From: Labrys sp. KNU-23 | GTDB taxonomy: Bacteria; Pseudomonadota; Alphaproteobacteria; Rhizobiales; Labraceae | Assembly (NCBI RefSeq): GCF_008330945.1 | Contig: NZ_CP043489.1 | Location: 4,599,501-4,663,500 of the forward strand | Length of the DNA stretch: 64,000 bases | Direction of reading: 5' to 3' | In this document: positions 53,696 to 64,000 of the stretch, in pieces | Position numbering within the stretch: the first letter of the stretch is position 1 | Layout: every line of letters starts with the position of its first letter | The notes under the pieces: generated by a model | The model's database searches: none | What the model saw: only the letters and a program-made list of their open reading frames with translations | What the model was told of the DNA's origin: nothing | Program-made: the position numbers and the translations under genes

Positions 53696-54895
53696 ATGGA
53701 AAATGGCTGGGCGGAACCCAAGGCGACCGCGCTGCTGGTCCTCGCTGACGGCACCGTGATCGAAGGCATCGGGCTTGGCGCCGTGACGAAGGCTGCGGGC
53801 GAGTTGTGCTTCAACACGGCGATGACGGGCTATGAGGAAATCCTCACCGATCCTTCCTATGCCGGCCAGATCATCACCTTCACCTTCCCCCATATCGGCA
53901 ATGTCGGCGTCAATGACGAGGACATCGAGACGGTCAACATGGCCTCGTCCTCCGGGGTGAGAGGCGTGGTACTGCATGCGCCGATCACCGAGCCCGCCAA
54001 TTACCGCGCCAGCCGCCATCTCGATGCCTGGCTCAAGGCTCGTAACATCGCCGGCATTGCCGGCATCGATACCAGGGCGCTGACGGCACGCATCCGCGAG
54101 GGCGGCATGCCCAACGCGGTGCTCGCCTTCGATCCCGACGGCAATTTCGACGTCGAGGCCCTCAAGCGCGAGGCCGCCGGCCTTCCCTCCATGGACGGCC
54201 TTGATCTGGTACCCCCGGTCACGACCGCGCAGCGCTTCGACTGGGACCAGACCACCTGGGAATGGTCGCAAGGCTTCGGCAAGCAGGAAGCGCCGCAATA
54301 CAAGGTGGTTGCCATCGACTACGGCGTGAAGCGCAACATCCTGCGCCTGCTGGCTGCAGCCGGCTGCGCCGTTACGGTGGTGCCCGCCACCACGCCGGCC
54401 GAGGAGATCATCGCTCTTCAGCCCGATGGCATTTTCCTCTCCAACGGCCCCGGCGATCCTGCGGCGACAGGCCAATATGCCGTGCCGGCGATCAAGGCGC
54501 TGCTTGAAAAAGACATCCCGATCTTCGGCATCTGCCTCGGCCACCAGATGTTGGGCCTCGCTCTCGGGGCGAGCACGGCCAAGATGAAGCAGGGCCATCA
54601 TGGCGCCAATCATCCGGTCAAGGATTTCACCACCGGCAAGGTCGAGATCGTCTCGATGAACCATGGTTTCGCGCTGGATCGCGACAGCCTGCCGGCTGGC
54701 GTGGTCGAAACCCATGCCTCGCTGTTCGACGGTTCCAATTGCGGTATCGCGGTCACCGGCAAGCCGGTGTTCTCGGTGCAGCACCATCCCGAGGCGTCGC
54801 CCGGTCCCCAGGATAGTCACTACCTCTTTAAGCGGTTTGTCGAAAACATGGCGTCTCGCCATGGTGTTGCCGCAGTTGCGCAACACAACGCCTGA
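53696..54895 (+). CDS. carA: carbamoyl-phosphate synthase small subunit
   Basis: A 399-aa glutamine-hydrolysing subunit of carbamoyl-phosphate synthetase, feeding pyrimidine and arginine synthesis. The N-terminal domain has ALLVLADGTVIEG and FNTAMTGYEEILTDPSYAGQI. The class-I amidotransferase domain has GICLGHQMLGLALG with the catalytic Cys, and QHHPEASPGP with the His/Glu. I start at the ATG at 53696 (MENGWAEP); AAGGA lies 8 bases upstream. carB follows 3.4 kb later rather than immediately. Confidence 0.96.
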   Translation: MENGWAEPKATALLVLADGTVIEGIGLGAVTKAAGELCFNTAMTGYEEILTDPSYAGQIITFTFPHIGNVGVNDEDIETVNMASSSGVRGVVLHAPITEPANYRASRHLDAWLKARNIAGIAGIDTRALTARIREGGMPNAVLAFDPDGNFDVEALKREAAGLPSMDGLDLVPPVTTAQRFDWDQTTWEWSQGFGKQEAPQYKVVAIDYGVKRNILRLLAAAGCAVTVVPATTPAEEIIALQPDGIFLSNGPGDPAATGQYAVPAIKALLEKDIPIFGICLGHQMLGLALGASTAKMKQGHHGANHPVKDFTTGKVEIVSMNHGFALDRDSLPAGVVETHASLFDGSNCGIAVTGKPVFSVQHHPEASPGPQDSHYLFKRFVENMASRHGVAAVAQHNA

Positions 54896-54915
54896 TCGAA
54901 AATGGAGCAGTGTGC

Positions 54916-55980
54916 ATGCGAGCAAGCGTCGCCTGTCTCTTCCTGACGGTTTTCTGCGGCACTGCGGTGGCGCAAACGGCAGATGGACCGCTGGTCCCCT
55001 TGCCGGATTATTTTCAGAAGAGCATCGCCGCGGCGAACGCCAAGCCGTTGCCGCCCCTCAAGCCCAAGCCCAGCCAGATGCGGGCCATCCGGGCTTCGAC
55101 GGGGCTGGAAGGCCTGCCGGACCTGATCGTCCATGGCGGCGTGCCCACCCCCCCGGAGCGTCCCCGCCCCAATGACTCCGCGGTGGTGTCGGCCTATGCC
55201 GCCGACACGCCCTTGCCGCCGGCGCGTCCTGATACCGATATCGACATGGCCGGGCCAGAGCCCGATGAGACGCCGACGCAGGCTAATGCTGCGCCGAATG
55301 CCAAGCCCGACGCCGCCTTGCCGCCCGGAACCCTGTCACATGCCTTCGTGCCGCTGCCCGTGCGCCGGCCGGGTGGCATCGATGACCGGATGACCACCAA
55401 TCCGGGCCTCAATGCAGCGCCGCCGGAGACCAAGGTCGCCATGCTGGGTGCCTTGCCGGGTGCAGGCATTGCCATCAACAATCTGGCGCGCGCGGTCCCC
55501 GAGGCCGCCATCGTCAAGGGGGCTTGCAGCGTGGGCCAGCCCTATCGCCTGATGGCGTTGGGGCCGGGCAGCCGTACCACGCTGGTGCCTGCCGCGACCG
55601 TCGACTACGCCATGGTCAACGGGCTGGTGCGCTGGGAGGCCGGCATGCAGGCTGCCGCCAAGCAATATCTCGGCGAGAACGTCGTCGCCATCAAGGTGGC
55701 CGCTTCGTATGTTTGCCGGGGCATGAACAACATTCGCGGTGCCAAGCTCTCCGAGCACGCCAAGGGCAATGCCATCGACATTTCCGGCTATATCACCGCG
55801 AGTGGCAAGGAAATCACCGTCCGCCATGACTTCAAGGGCGGGGGTGCCAAGTCGGCCTTCCTGAAACAGGTGCACGGCGTGACATGCGGTGTGTTCCAGG
55901 TCGTGCTAGGCCCCGGCTCGGATGGCTACCACGAGGACCATTTCCACATGGATCTCGGCCGCTGGAAGAGCTGCCGGTAA
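54916..55980 (+). CDS. extensin-family secreted protein
   Basis: A 354-aa exported protein. A signal peptide (to TAVAQ) precedes a Pro/Ala-rich variable part (KPLPPLKPKPSQMR, PTPPERPRPNDS). The C-terminal extensin-like domain has VKGACSVGQPYRLMALGPGS, CRGMNNIRGAKLSEHAKGNAIDISG and YHEDHFHMDLGRW. The His/Asp residues resemble a peptidase M15 site, and a role at the cell wall is possible. GGAG lies 8 bases before the ATG at 54916. It sits 20 bases after carA and may be co-transcribed. Confidence 0.86.
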   Translation: MRASVACLFLTVFCGTAVAQTADGPLVPLPDYFQKSIAAANAKPLPPLKPKPSQMRAIRASTGLEGLPDLIVHGGVPTPPERPRPNDSAVVSAYAADTPLPPARPDTDIDMAGPEPDETPTQANAAPNAKPDAALPPGTLSHAFVPLPVRRPGGIDDRMTTNPGLNAAPPETKVAMLGALPGAGIAINNLARAVPEAAIVKGACSVGQPYRLMALGPGSRTTLVPAATVDYAMVNGLVRWEAGMQAAAKQYLGENVVAIKVAASYVCRGMNNIRGAKLSEHAKGNAIDISGYITASGKEITVRHDFKGGGAKSAFLKQVHGVTCGVFQVVLGPGSDGYHEDHFHMDLGRWKSCR

Positions 55981-56034
55981 AACCAGCCTTTGACTGGTTC
56001 GCGCGCCGAGCCCGCGCCCGTCGGTGGGGCGGCC

Positions 56035-56283
56035 TCAGCCCCGACAGTTCGCGATCTCTGCCCTTTCCGGGGATGACGGTTCGGGCTTGGTTCTGGCCAG
56101 GGTCATGAACCCGGCCAGGCGCGCGATGATCGTGGCTCGCGCGCGCCTGGGTGGCTCGCTTGCTTCTCGATGTCTCGATCGCTTTTCCGCCTGTGCCGCT
56201 TCACTGCCATGCAGCGCAACTTGTGGTGACAGGGCGAGGCTAAGACCCCTGGTCAAGCCAGCAGTTAAATAAGAATCAATCAT
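56035..56283 (-). CDS. possible small basic protein divergent from GcvA-like regulator
   Basis: An 82-aa frame starting MIDSYLTAGLTRGLSLALSP and continuing in a basic, Ala/Arg-rich helix-like sequence. The ATG at 56283 lies 9 bases after AGGAGG, a strong site for a short gene. No family is recognised. It is divergent from the LysR gene at 56417, which may regulate it. Without homology its reality is uncertain. Confidence 0.4.
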   Translation of the reverse strand: MIDSYLTAGLTRGLSLALSPQVALHGSEAAQAEKRSRHREASEPPRRARATIIARLAGFMTLARTKPEPSSPERAEIANCRG

Positions 56284-56416
56284 GATAGACACCTCCTCAC
56301 CGGTTATGAAAGTCCGGTGACATCGCGCCTATTTTCTGGAAATATCCGGCATTCGACAAACGAGTTCAGCTTGAATATCGAGCCTAATTCATAAATTATA
56401 CTTGTGAGTAAAATGC

Positions 56417-57286
56417 ATGGAAACATTGCCCTCGCTGCCGGCCTTGCGCGTGTTCGCCGTGGCCGGGAAGGCGTTGAGTTTCACCCGCGCGGCCCAGATG
56501 CTGAACGTTACCCAGGCGGCGGTTTCGCATCAGATCCGGGTGCTGGAGGAGCAGCTCGGCGTCAAACTGTTCCAGCGTACCACGCGCAGCCTGCAGCTCA
56601 CGGCTGCCGGCCAGCAATTGTTGCCGGCTGCCGTCGCAGCCTTCGGCGAGATCGAGCGGGCAGTTGCCGGCATCAGGCGCGCGCAAAGCCTCCTCTCGAT
56701 CACGACGACGCCCTCATTCGGCGCCCGCTGGCTGGCGCCGCGCCTGCCGCGCTTTGCCGAGCTCCATCCCGAGATCGAGATTTCAGTGCGTCATACCGAG
56801 ACGCCGCTGGATATCGTGGCCGAAGGTATCGACCTTGCCATTCGAGGCGGCCTTGGAAAATGGCCGGGTCTGACGGCGGAATTGATCGGCCCGTCGATCA
56901 CGCTGCCGGTGGCGGCACCGGATTATGCCGAGCGTCTGAGCCTGGCCGAACCCGCCGACCTTGCCCGTGCCAGCCTCCTGCATGATCAGGACCGCAGCGA
57001 CTGGCGCGAATGGCTTGCCGTGGCACGTCTCGATCCAGCTCTGGCGCAGGCCGGGCCGGTATTCGACGACGAGAACGTGCTGATCGAACTGGCCCTGGCC
57101 GGGCAGGGGGTCGGTCTCGTCGTCGGCAGCGTGGTCGAGGGGTTGATCCGCCAGGGGCGCCTGGTGGCGCTGTTCGATCGACAGGTGACGCTCGGCTATG
57201 GGTATTATCTCGCTTATCCCGCCGGCGCCCTGGCTCTGCCCAAGGTAGCTGCCTTCCGGCGTTTCGTTCTGTCGCAGGCGCGGTGA
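56417..57286 (+). CDS. LysR-family regulator (GcvA-like)
   Basis: A 289-aa LysR protein of the GcvA branch. The DNA-binding part is METLPSLPALRVFAVAGKALSFTRAAQMLNVTQAAVSHQIRVLEEQLGVKLFQR, and DIVAEGIDLAIRGG marks the effector domain. A REP-like unit follows the stop directly (57291). It may control the small divergent gene or a remote target. Confidence 0.9.
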   Translation: METLPSLPALRVFAVAGKALSFTRAAQMLNVTQAAVSHQIRVLEEQLGVKLFQRTTRSLQLTAAGQQLLPAAVAAFGEIERAVAGIRRAQSLLSITTTPSFGARWLAPRLPRFAELHPEIEISVRHTETPLDIVAEGIDLAIRGGLGKWPGLTAELIGPSITLPVAAPDYAERLSLAEPADLARASLLHDQDRSDWREWLAVARLDPALAQAGPVFDDENVLIELALAGQGVGLVVGSVVEGLIRQGRLVALFDRQVTLGYGYYLAYPAGALALPKVAAFRRFVLSQAR

Positions 57287-57290
57287 GGGC

Positions 57291-57313
57291 GGGAGCGCGG
57301 ACATTTCGTCCGC
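57291..57313. repeat. third copy of the GGGAGCGCGGAC repeat unit
   Basis: The same 23-base unit as at 6061-6083 (two mismatches in the loop, ATTTC for ATCTT) lies five bases after the LysR stop, in the gap before a convergent lipoprotein gene. It folds GCGGAC-N5-GTCCGC. It is a single unit here, not an inverted pair. Confidence 0.75.
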
Positions 57314-57321
57314 TTCCGATA

Positions 57322-57771
57322 TTACCGACAGTTCAGCTTTCTAATCGGCTGGCCCGGCTTCCATTCGATATCGTTGCCGCTCCAGAAGCGCTCCTGGCGA
57401 TCCGGGACGTAGATGGCATTGTCGTCGAACTCACAGGTCAGTTTAAACTCGCCGGTGAGGATTTCGCCAACAGCGTGATAGTCCTCACCGTTCGCTTCGA
57501 TGCGTAGAACATCACGCGTGCCTCCGATGCCCGAGGAGTCGATCCAGAAGCTTCCCTGCGCATTCGTCGTGGTGAGCATGCTGTGGCTCGGCCGGTGCGA
57601 AGACGTGATGCGGATGCGGATATTCGGAACGGGCCTACCGTGATCGAGCAACAACCCTTTCATGTCCAAGCCGTTCCGTGAATCGGATTGGCCCAGATGC
57701 GGCGGTGGCACGGGGCGACAGGATGCCAGCGCAATGAAACAGACAAGGAAGGCGAGGCGCGGGCTGATCAT
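57322..57771 (-). CDS. small lipoprotein with carboxypeptidase-regulatory-like fold
   Basis: A 149-aa lipoprotein (lipobox ALASC, then PVPPPHLG). The mature part has GLLLDHGRPVPNIRIRI, TTTNAQGSFWIDSSGI and a final KPGQPIRKLNCR, which looks like a transthyretin/carboxypeptidase-regulatory-like beta-sandwich. I start at the ATG at 57771; longer frames add nonsense. The function is unknown. It is convergent to the LysR gene. Confidence 0.7.
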   Translation of the reverse strand: MISPRLAFLVCFIALASCRPVPPPHLGQSDSRNGLDMKGLLLDHGRPVPNIRIRITSSHRPSHSMLTTTNAQGSFWIDSSGIGGTRDVLRIEANGEDYHAVGEILTGEFKLTCEFDDNAIYVPDRQERFWSGNDIEWKPGQPIRKLNCR

Positions 57772-57929
57772 GGGCGTTATCCACGGCCAAATGGCAGATC
57801 TTTCGCAGAGGTGGCCGACCATGATGGCACGAATAGGCCATTTTCGCGGCTGACACGTGCTTCCCTGGCGTTATCATGGTCGGGCGGGTTTCATCGGCCC
57901 CGAACGCCCTGACCTATGAGGGGAACAGC

Positions 57930-58154
57930 ATGGGCTCGCATCTGATTCGCACCATCCTGGCAGCCGGGCTGATCGCCACACCGGTCGCGGCTCAGGGCCA
58001 GTCCAAGGACAGCTGTCAGAGCCTGTTGCGGCGAGGGGGCAAGGTGATTGATACCTATGTCATGGATTTCGGCACAGGCGACAAGCTCTACGTCCACATT
58101 GCGCGCATGCCCGGCGGCCAGACGACGAAATGCACCACGCGCAAGCCGCTCTGA
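57930..58154 (+). CDS. small secreted protein
   Basis: A 74-aa exported protein with a signal peptide (MGSHLIRTILAAGLIATPVAA) and two cysteines in the mature part (DSCQS, TKCTT). GAGGGGAACAGC lies just before the ATG at 57930. The family is not recognised. It lies between the lipoprotein gene and carB. Confidence 0.6.
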   Translation: MGSHLIRTILAAGLIATPVAAQGQSKDSCQSLLRRGGKVIDTYVMDFGTGDKLYVHIARMPGGQTTKCTTRKPL

Positions 58155-58325
58155 GCCCTCCATCAGGCTCACAATTTCCGTGGTGACCGTCACTTTCCGC
58201 AGCAGTCCGCAAACGGGCCCTTTCGCACGACGCCAAAATGGTTTAGTCGAACCGCTCGATCCGCCCGGTGCCGTGGAGTCCCCTCCGCGGCTTTTTCATG
58301 CCGGCCCTCCTAAATCGGACGAGCG

Positions 58326-61631
<3,306 letters not shown>

Positions 61632-61690
61632 AGGAGGCGCCCTCTCCCACAGGAGAGGGTACCGTAAAATTGCAAATCCGATATGGCAGC

Positions 61691-61726
61691 CGCGCCGGGG
61701 AAGTCCGTCCGGCGCGTATCTTTTTT
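61691..61726 (+). terminator. terminator between carB and greA
   Basis: CGCGCCGG (61691-61698) pairs with CCGGCGCG (61709-61716), followed by TATC and TTTTTT at 61721-61726. It should stop carB transcription. An additional CCCTCTCC-CACAG-GAGAGGG hairpin lies just after the carB stop, around 61640-61660. Confidence 0.8.
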
Positions 61727-61751
61727 GCGTTTGGAAAGAGAAGACGAAGCA

Positions 61752-62225
61752 ATGGACAAGATCCCGATGACGCCGGCAGGCTATGCCGCGCTCGAGGCAG
61801 AATTGAAGGAACGCCAGCAGGTTGAACGGCCGCGCATCATCGCGGCGATTTCCGAGGCACGTTCCCATGGCGACCTTTCCGAAAACGCCGAATATCATGC
61901 AGCCAAGGAAGCCCAGGGTCATAATGAAGGCCGTGTCGCCGAGCTCGAAGATGCTTTGTCGCGCGCCGAAGTGATCGATATTTCCAAGCTGTCCGGCGAC
62001 ACTGTCAAATTCGGAGCCCTTGTCACGCTGATCGACGAAGACACCGAAGAAAAGAAGACCTATCAGATCGTCGGCGAGAGCGAGGCCGATGTCCGCTCCG
62101 GCAAGATCTCGATCGGTTCGCCGCTCGCCCGCGCGCTGGTGGGCAAGAAGATCGGGGTCTCCGTCGAGGTCAACACGCCCAAAGGCCCCAAGGCCTATGA
62201 GATCGCCAACGTCGCCTGGCGTTGA
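61752..62225 (+). CDS. greA: transcription elongation factor GreA
   Basis: A 157-aa GreA protein. The N-terminal coiled-coil (DKIPMTPAGYAALEAELKE) ends in the acidic tip ARSHGDLSENAEYHAAKE, which stimulates transcript cleavage in backtracked RNA polymerase. The C-terminal FKBP-like domain has VTLIDEDTEEKKTYQIVGE and ISIGSPLARALVGK. I start at the ATG at 61752; upstream codons are in the terminator region. Confidence 0.96.
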   Translation: MDKIPMTPAGYAALEAELKERQQVERPRIIAAISEARSHGDLSENAEYHAAKEAQGHNEGRVAELEDALSRAEVIDISKLSGDTVKFGALVTLIDEDTEEKKTYQIVGESEADVRSGKISIGSPLARALVGKKIGVSVEVNTPKGPKAYEIANVAWR

Positions 62226-62385
62226 GCCAACAGCCGATTGCAGGCCCTTGTGACATTATACGCCGCATCCTCGCCGGGTGCGGCGTCTTGCTGTTGGATG
62301 CAGGGTTATATGGTCGCGTGAATTTGCTTCGATTGGTAAAACGGCACGTTCTATAGAGAGCGAATGTCGCGAGCAGGAGGGTACC

Positions 62386-62868
62386 ATGATTTCGGAACGT
62401 ATCGGGCGCAGGGGCTTCCTGGCCATTGGCGCCGGCCTGCTGCTCACCGGCTGTGCGACTTCCTATGCCGACAATCCTGCCATTCCCGTAATCCGCAGGG
62501 TTCAGGTCAGCGGGAGCGGCAATCTCTGGCTCCAGCGCATGCCGCCTTATCTTGAGCGCAATCTCGTCCGTCAGCTCGGCTCGCGCTACCAGCCCGGCGC
62601 AAAAGGCGGGGCGACCTTGTCGGTTGCGCTCACCGACATCAGTTTCCCTGTGGATTCCGATGGTGGCCTGGTCAGCTTCGACAGTACCGACACGCTCGAT
62701 GGCCGCATCACGCTGCTGTCGTCATCGGGGAGCGTGATCAAGAGCTTCCCGCTCTTTGCCACCACGAGTTCGGTGGATGCCGCCCCGGAAGTGCCTGATC
62801 CCACGCCGCGCCGATATGACTGGCTGGCTTCCAGCTATGCGCATTGGCTGCTGAGCAAGCTGGTTTAG
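62386..62868 (+). CDS. small lipoprotein, unknown function
   Basis: A 160-aa lipoprotein with an RR-type n-region and lipobox LLTGC (GRRGFLAIGAGLLLTGC). The mature part contains VRRVQVSGSGNLWLQRMP-like and TLSVALTDISFPVDSDGG segments typical of small envelope proteins. AGGAGGG lies a few bases before the ATG at 62386. The 3' end overlaps the convergent Lrp gene by four bases (62865-62868). No family assigned. Confidence 0.72.
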   Translation: MISERIGRRGFLAIGAGLLLTGCATSYADNPAIPVIRRVQVSGSGNLWLQRMPPYLERNLVRQLGSRYQPGAKGGATLSVALTDISFPVDSDGGLVSFDSTDTLDGRITLLSSSGSVIKSFPLFATTSSVDAAPEVPDPTPRRYDWLASSYAHWLLSKLV

Positions 62869-63359
62869 GCCCCCTCGCTCACGTCGAGTTCGAGCGGTAC
62901 GATCGGATCGTCCTTGATGGAACGCAGGGTCAGCGCCGTCTTGACGTTGCGCACGGCCGGCCCGGCCGTCAGCTCGGCCACGAAGGCCTGGAAGGAACGC
63001 AGGTCCTTCGCCACGCATTTGAGCACGAAATCGACATCGCCGGACAGCATCCAGCATTCGCGCACCAAGGGCTGATTCTTCACGTAGGTCTCGAAGGATT
63101 GCAGGTCCGCGCCAGCCTGCGAGGTCAGATTGACCATGGCGAAGATGGTGATCTCGTAGCCGAGCGAGGCCTCGTCGAGCAGGGTACGATAGCCCTTGAT
63201 CACGCCGGCATCTTCGAGGGCCCGCACGCGTCGCAGACAGGGGGGCGCGGAAATGCCGACGCGCTTGGCCAGCTCCACATTGGTCATGCGACCATCGGCC
63301 TGTAGTTCCTGCAGGATTTTCCAGTCAACAGCATCAAGGCGTGCGCGCACGATAAGCAT
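62865..63359 (-). CDS. Lrp/AsnC-family regulator
   Basis: A 164-aa Lrp-type protein. The helix-turn-helix is DAVDWKILQELQADGRMTNVELAKRVGISAPPCLRRVRALEDAGVIKGY, and the RAM ligand domain ends in AVRNVKTALTLRSIKDD. It probably senses an amino acid and regulates metabolism genes. It is convergent to the small lipoprotein with a four-base overlap. Confidence 0.92.
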   Translation of the reverse strand: MLIVRARLDAVDWKILQELQADGRMTNVELAKRVGISAPPCLRRVRALEDAGVIKGYRTLLDEASLGYEITIFAMVNLTSQAGADLQSFETYVKNQPLVRECWMLSGDVDFVLKCVAKDLRSFQAFVAELTAGPAVRNVKTALTLRSIKDDPIVPLELDVSEGA

Positions 63360-63543
63360 TCCGATTAAGAGCGGTTAAGCCGTCCTAAACCGGGGAGAAC
63401 AGTCAAGCAAGCATCTTTGTTACCCAATCGGGCTTGCTGCGTGAAACAAACTTGCGTGTGCGGAAAGTCTGCGGGGCCAGCACTGCGGCAAATGCCGTGC
63501 CGGCCCGTGGAGTCTTGCCAGATACTGGGAGAGGTATGGAGGA

Positions 63544-64000
63544 TCAGTCTTCCAGCTCGAAACGCGCGGATACGGTGACGTTCAGCGTGCTCTCGCCGGA
63601 CTCGACCGGCACCGAATCCTGCACCGCCTTGGCGCGATAGAGGCCGCCGCCGATCGGGCCGGTATTCTCGCTCAGATCCACCAGCTTGCCCAGGCGCAGG
63701 CCGGAGGCCTTGGCATAGATCTCGGCCTTGCGCCTGGCATCGTCCAGGGCGGTTTTGCGGGCGCCATCCAGCAGCACCGACTGGTTGGAGACGATGAACT
63801 GGATGCCCTCGATGCTGTTGGCCCCGGAGCTGACGGCCTTGTCGAGGATGTCGCCGAGCTTGGGCAGGTCGCGCAGCGTCACGTTCACGGTGTTGGAGAC
63901 GGTGTAGCCTGCAATGGTCGGGCCGTCCTCGGAGCTCGACGAGAACTTGCTGTTCTGCGGGCTCGCCGGCTGCACGCTGAAGCCCGAGGTCTGCAGGTCC
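63544..64000 (-). CDS. SIMPL-domain (DUF541) protein, partial
   Basis: The last 152 codons of a minus-strand gene that runs past the right edge. It shows GYTVSNTVNVTLRDLPKLGDILDKAVSSGANSIEGI and a C-terminal KAEIYAKASGLRLGKLVDLSE, ending TLNVTVSARFELED. These are the SIMPL/DUF541 repeats of periplasmic YggE-type proteins implicated in oxidative-stress tolerance. The N-terminus is outside the window. Confidence 0.88.
   Translation of the reverse strand, partial: DLQTSGFSVQPASPQNSKFSSSSEDGPTIAGYTVSNTVNVTLRDLPKLGDILDKAVSSGANSIEGIQFIVSNQSVLLDGARKTALDDARRKAEIYAKASGLRLGKLVDLSENTGPIGGGLYRAKAVQDSVPVESGESTLNVTVSARFELED

Noticed and set aside
53543..54925. 460-aa minus-strand frame opposite carA
   Set aside because: Shadow of carA, no motif or ribosome site.

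Overview
The window (64 kb, high GC, dense with genes on both strands) looks like a chromosomal segment of an alphaproteobacterium of the order Hyphomicrobiales (Rhizobiales). The evidence is an Omp2b-type porin, an HlyU-family protein, an extensin-family protein, an alphaproteobacterial-type RpoD, a DnaG whose zinc finger has lost its ligands, a Gluconobacter-like xylitol dehydrogenase, and many ABC importers. The genus cannot be fixed from the sequence alone. No phage, integron, transposase or CRISPR array was seen; mobile-like sequence is limited to short palindromic repeats.

Region 1 (1-12.2 kb) is a sulfur-scavenging locus. After the edge of a purine permease and a long non-coding stretch comes a metNIQ-type importer preceded by a small coupled gene. 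It is followed by a flavin reductase, two SfnB-like acyl-CoA-dehydrogenase homologues, an SsuD-like alkanesulfonate monooxygenase, a second luciferase-like (NtaA/SnaA/DszA) monooxygenase, an Rrf2-family regulator and an FAD/NAD(P)-binding protein. A reasonable model is import of an organosulfur compound, reduced flavin from the reductase feeding the two monooxygenases, and control by the Rrf2 protein. A 17-nt dyad (TCTA-N9-YAGA) lies ahead of three of the transcription units and is a candidate operator.

Region 2 (12.2-21.5 kb) is a sugar-acid/polyol locus. An L-gulonate/L-galactonate 5-dehydrogenase-like enzyme, a fructuronate reductase/mannitol dehydrogenase and a GntR-FCD regulator read leftwards. 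A complete CUT2-type ABC importer and a xylitol dehydrogenase read rightwards.

Region 3 (21.5-26.3 kb) is a periplasmic copper-handling cluster (CusF-like protein, cupredoxin, Tat-exported multicopper oxidase, TolC-like lipoprotein, small lipoprotein, His/Met/Cys-rich protein) with no RND or P-type pump. Region 4 (26.4-33.9 kb) has a SoxR regulator divergent from an MFS exporter with an excellent SoxR box. It also holds small enzymes, an amino-acid-type ABC pair lacking an ATPase, an isochorismatase-fold hydrolase with a GYD partner and a divergent LysR, and a YbaY-META protein.

Region 5 (34-49.4 kb) is mostly core: ABC-F factor, a dioxygenase-like protein, tRNA-Arg(ACG), HlyU, an RND efflux pair, rpoD, dnaG and an Omp2b-type porin with Pho-box-like repeats upstream. 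Region 6 (49.8-64 kb) has LysR regulators, an epimerase, a lipoprotein hydrolase, YqeY, carA and carB (3.4 kb apart), greA, small lipoproteins, an Lrp regulator and the end of a SIMPL-domain protein.
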